From contig JAGAUA010000019.1 in assembly GCA_017847885.1 (NCBI GenBank), positions 62,001-126,000 on the forward strand: DNA of 64,000 nucleotides. The letters are read 5' to 3'. A program made the position numbers and the translations under genes. Positions 61,549-64,000 of this stretch are shown here, piece after piece (positions within the stretch are counted from its first letter, which is position 1; every line of letters starts with the position of its first letter). Source of the stretch: Oscillospiraceae bacterium (GTDB lineage Bacteria; Bacillota; Clostridia; Oscillospirales; Ruminococcaceae). The notes under the pieces were generated by a model, which was not told the origin of the DNA, searched no databases, and worked only from the letters and a program-made list of their open reading frames with translations.

Positions 61549-61608
61549 ATATTAATTGTGGAATTTCCCGTAGTTTTGCATTTTTCTTGTTATGCTTGTC
61601 AAATCACA

Positions 61609-61823
61609 TTTGTATTCGTACAGAGCTGATATTCTTTTCTGTACTGGGGTTCTTCCTGCTCATGGATAATGTGCTGAACGTTATCGCAAACAGAAAGCCG
61701 AAAGACCTGCAAATAGTCCTTCGGCTCGGGAAGTTTGTCGATAAGGCTCCACATAAAGAGTTGGAGTTCAAACGGAATCTCAGTCTGAACTCCACGGGTC
61801 AGATATCGCTGTGAATCAAACAT
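61609..61823 (-). pseudogene. 5' half of DUF960 gene, split by prophage
   Basis: ATG at 61823 with GGAGGTAAT upstream starts MFDSQRYLTRGVQTEIPFEL and QHIIHEQEEPQYRKEYQL, the conserved DUF960 front. The reading frame runs out in the first prophage bases at 61599. The remaining 70 bases plus stop lie at 29265-29334. DUF960 is a small uncharacterised family common on Firmicute plasmids and ICEs. Confidence 0.92.
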
Positions 61824-61835
61824 ATTACCTCCTTC

Positions 61836-61872
61836 AAAAAATCAGGGACATAACCAGAACGGCTATGTCCCT
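61836..61872 (-). terminator. terminator/attenuator before DUF960
   Basis: AGGGACATA (61844-61852) pairs with 61864-61872. On the minus strand it is followed by GATTTTTT and then the DUF960 ribosome site. Confidence 0.75.
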
Positions 61873-62052
61873 TTGTCTTCGAGTATCAAATCAATTATTG
61901 CGCACAAAACTGCGGCAACCGAAACCACGGCTGCTTCGATGATTTTCTCCGCAACCGTATCGGGAATTGTCTCACCCGAACGCTCGCTTACCGAAAAATT
62001 CGATAACAATCTCCAGAAGCTGTTTTACTGCTTCAAGTATTATTCTTAGCAT
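61863..62052 (-). pseudogene. small membrane protein gene with apparent frameshift
   Basis: An ATG at 62052 with GGAGG encodes MLRIILEAVKQLLEIVIEFF and stops at 61972. A second frame, from about 61990 to a stop at 61863, reads ETIPDTVAEKIIEAAVVSV and a hydrophobic helix. Together they would make one 60-residue membrane protein, so a one-base shift near 61990 has split it or a frameshift is used. Unknown family. Confidence 0.55.
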
Positions 62053-62160
62053 GGTTCTACCTCCTTTATTCGGAACTTTTTGTTCCTTCAGAGGTATAAT
62101 ATATAATTGTATTTTGATGGATTGTCATAAAATTGTATTATGAAACACAAAACATTCCCA

Positions 62161-62189
62161 TTGCATTTATCGAACTTTTGTGCTATAAT
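62161..62189 (+). promoter_or_regulatory. umuC promoter with LexA-like box
   Basis: TTGCAT (62161-62166), 17 bases, TATAAT (62184-62189). CGAACTTTTGTGCT (62171-62184) matches one half of the Firmicute LexA operator (GAAC) and partly the other, and lies across the promoter. SOS control is expected. Confidence 0.6.
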
Positions 62190-62219
62190 TTATACAGATA
62201 GCGCGGAGGAGGCTATGAA

Positions 62220-63704
62220 ATGCAGGAAAAATCATATATTGCAATTGATCTGAAATCTTTTTATGCAAGCGTGGAATGCGTGGAAAGAGGGCTTGATCCG
62301 ATTACAACAAATCTTGTCGTTGCAGACGAGAGCCGCACAGAAAAGACTATCTGCCTTGCGGTTTCTCCTGCACTGAAATCCCTCGGCATACCCGGAAGAC
62401 CTCGGCTGTTTGAAGTTGTGCAAAGTGTTTCAAACGCAAACAAGCAAAGGCGGTATAAAGCGCCGAACCGAACTTTTAAGGGAAAATCATATAATATGCC
62501 CGAGCTACAAAGTGATCCTGCTCTTGAAATCGACTATATCGTTGCCCCACCGCAGATGGCGCATTATATGGAAGTCAGCACGAAAATTTATCAGATTTAT
62601 CTGAAATACATTGCCCCCGAGGATATACACGTTTACTCAATCGACGAGGTTTTCATTGACGCAACGGCGTATCTGCAAACATACAAAAAGACTGCCCGTG
62701 AGCTTGCAATGATGATGATAAAAGACGTCCTCGACACAACGGAAATTACCGCAACGGCAGGGATAGGCACGAATATGTACCTTTGCAAGGTCGCAATGGA
62801 TATTGTTGCAAAGAAAATGCCTGCCGATAAGGACGGCGTGCGTATTGCCGAGCTTGACGAAATGTCGTACCGCAGGCAGCTTTGGAATCACCGTCCGCTG
62901 ACCGACTTCTGGCGCGTGGGTAAAGGCTATGCAAAAAAGCTGGAGGACAGGTATATCTTCACAATGGGAGATATTGCGGCGCTTTCTCTGCGGAATGAAG
63001 AAATGCTGTATAAAATGTTCGGAGTAAATGCGGAGCTGCTTATCGACCACGCTTGGGGGTATGAGCCTTGCACCATTGCAGACATAAAGGCATACAAGCC
63101 CCAGAGCAACAGTATCAGTTCGGGACAGGTTTTGCAGCACCCATACGACTTCGAAAAAGGTAGGCTTGTTGTACGGGAAATGACCGACTTACTTGTGCTT
63201 GACCTTGTGGACAAGGGGCTTGTTACGGACCAGATGGTGCTTACGGTCGGGTATGATATGCTTGGCACGAACAGCTATGACGGACCGTATACCAGTGACC
63301 CGTACGGCAGAAAGATACCCAAATCTGCCCACGGCTCAATCAATCTCGGACGGCAGACTTCTTCCACAAAAATCATAATGGATAAAGTTACAGAGCTGTA
63401 TAACAAGATTGTTGATGACAGACTGCTTGTCCGCAGAATGTATGTTGTGGCAAATCATATTGTTCCCGAAAGCAGCGTTGCCGAGGAGACCGACGTGCAG
63501 CTTGACTTTTTCACCGATTTTGAAGCGGAGGAACGAAGAAAAGATGAAGAAGCACGACGGCTTGAACGTGAGAAAAATATGCAGAAGGCTATGCTTGGGA
63601 TAAAGAAGAAATACGGCAAAAACGCGATCCTCAAGGGTATGAACTTTGAGGAGGGTACAACTACCGTTGAGCGCAACGGGCAGGTGGGCGGACACAAGGC
63701 GTAG
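62220..63704 (+). CDS. Y-family DNA polymerase, UmuC/ImpB type
   Basis: 494 residues, a translesion polymerase. The first catalytic motif AIDLKSFYASVECVERG and second SIDEVFIDA give the acidic residues. The little-finger domain covers ~280-400, and a charged C-terminal tail contains EAEERRKDEEARRLER. GGAGGAGG precedes the ATG. It is followed by YolD on the same strand. Such UmuC-YolD pairs are typical accessory genes of Firmicute plasmids and ICEs. Confidence 0.9.
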   Translation: MQEKSYIAIDLKSFYASVECVERGLDPITTNLVVADESRTEKTICLAVSPALKSLGIPGRPRLFEVVQSVSNANKQRRYKAPNRTFKGKSYNMPELQSDPALEIDYIVAPPQMAHYMEVSTKIYQIYLKYIAPEDIHVYSIDEVFIDATAYLQTYKKTARELAMMMIKDVLDTTEITATAGIGTNMYLCKVAMDIVAKKMPADKDGVRIAELDEMSYRRQLWNHRPLTDFWRVGKGYAKKLEDRYIFTMGDIAALSLRNEEMLYKMFGVNAELLIDHAWGYEPCTIADIKAYKPQSNSISSGQVLQHPYDFEKGRLVVREMTDLLVLDLVDKGLVTDQMVLTVGYDMLGTNSYDGPYTSDPYGRKIPKSAHGSINLGRQTSSTKIIMDKVTELYNKIVDDRLLVRRMYVVANHIVPESSVAEETDVQLDFFTDFEAEERRKDEEARRLEREKNMQKAMLGIKKKYGKNAILKGMNFEEGTTTVERNGQVGGHKA

Positions 63705-63715
63705 GAGGGATAATT

Positions 63716-64000
63716 TTGTATTACGGTGAACACAAATATGACGATATAATAGATTTGCCCCGTCCCATATCGAAGAAGCATAAGCCAATGACGATTACGG
63801 ACCGTGCGGCGCAGTTTTCGCCCTTTGCGGCACTTACGGGATATGATGACGCGGTGTCGGAAACCGCACGTCTGACCGACAGCCGCTTGGAGCTTGATGA
63901 GGACAGACTTTCCGAGCTTAACGCCAAGCTGAATATTCTGAGGGATAATTTGTCCGAGCGCCCCGAGGTTACGGTAGAATATTTTGTGCCCGATGAAAGG
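63716..64000 (+). CDS. YolD-like protein (3' end outside window)
   Basis: TTG at 63716 follows AGGAGG at a 5-base distance. The protein has the family motif MTITDRAAQFSPFAALTGYD, near residue 22, that defines YolD-like proteins, which are usually encoded beside Y-family polymerases. The window ends inside the gene. It probably assists the polymerase. Confidence 0.85.
   Translation, partial: MYYGEHKYDDIIDLPRPISKKHKPMTITDRAAQFSPFAALTGYDDAVSETARLTDSRLELDEDRLSELNAKLNILRDNLSERPEVTVEYFVPDER

Larger units (their letters stand above)
29340..61608. mobile_element. complete Mu-like transposable prophage with siphovirus-type virion genes
   Basis: 32,269 bp. The left boundary starts TGTTGCCTGAC and the right boundary ends ..TCAAATCACA (TGTGATTTGA when read inward), so both termini are 5'-TGT. 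It is flanked by a 5-bp duplication and inserted in DUF960. It carries a repressor, MuA/MuB-type transposition genes, GemA, Mor-like, gp25/gp27-like, terminase, portal, MuF, scaffold, capsid, tail tube, chaperones, tape measure, tail tip, holin, endolysin and Dam genes. There is no integrase and no tail sheath. No essential gene looks broken, so it may be inducible. Confidence 0.93.

Noticed and set aside
61587..61814. 75-codon plus-strand frame at the prophage right junction
   Set aside because: It is antisense to the DUF960 front, which rejoins perfectly with its other half.

Overview
The window is 64 kb from a spore-forming, low-to-mid GC Clostridia chromosome. An Oscillospiraceae/Ruminococcus-like host is the best guess. 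The evidence is an alpha/beta small acid-soluble spore protein, an ECF transporter core, CdaA/CdaR, the MEP-pathway genes ispD and ispF, Firmicute-type promoters, and homologues typical of gut Clostridia such as DUF3343, DUF4317, DUF960 and YolD.

Positions 1-19.8 kb are conserved chromosome. The minus strand carries a DUF5711-like protein, truA, ecfT-ecfA2-ecfA1, two small membrane proteins, an RlmI-like methyltransferase, glmM, ruvB, a phosphodiesterase-like gene, ruvA and ruvC. The plus strand carries pheA, ispD, ispF, a DUF3343 protein and a class V aminotransferase. Then come the spore protein, a FAD-dependent dehydrogenase and the cdaA-cdaR pair (minus), an Hpt phosphorelay protein and an initiator tRNA-Met (plus). 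From 20.0 to 25.2 kb lies a surface-associated island: a decayed fibronectin-like pseudogene, a 958-residue Ig-repeat surface protein coupled to a GT8 glycosyltransferase, and a LytTR regulator with a C-terminal PAS-like domain. From 25.3 to 29.3 kb, and again after 61.6 kb, the content is mobile-element accessory DNA: a relaxase remnant, a serine recombinase, a YafQ-type toxin-antitoxin pair, a class II glutamine amidotransferase next to a zinc-ribbon amidoligase, a DUF960 gene, UmuC and YolD.

A complete Mu-like transposable prophage occupies 29340-61608 (32,269 bp). It interrupts the DUF960 gene. The two gene halves, flanked by a 5-bp direct repeat (ACAAA on the coding strand), rejoin into one uninterrupted 94-codon frame. 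Both prophage ends begin TGT. A LexA-like repressor at the right end reads rightward. The other genes read leftward, apart from one lipoprotein moron: an early block, MuA/MuB-type transposition genes, GemA, DUF4317, a Mor-like activator, Mu gp25/gp27-like genes, a NusG-like protein, terminase, SPP1-type portal, a MuF-type minor capsid protein, scaffold, capsid, siphovirus-type tail, holin/endolysin, a Dam methylase and a small XRE regulator. Replication is therefore Mu-like while the virion looks like a long non-contractile-tailed siphovirus.

The most interesting candidates are: (1) the MuF protein, whose AT-rich C-terminal domain looks like a polymorphic toxin and is followed by a small acidic gene that could encode immunity; (2) the amidoligase plus glutamine amidotransferase pair beside DUF960, a predicted amide-bond-forming system of unknown substrate; and (3) the NusG-like gene immediately upstream of the late-gene leader.
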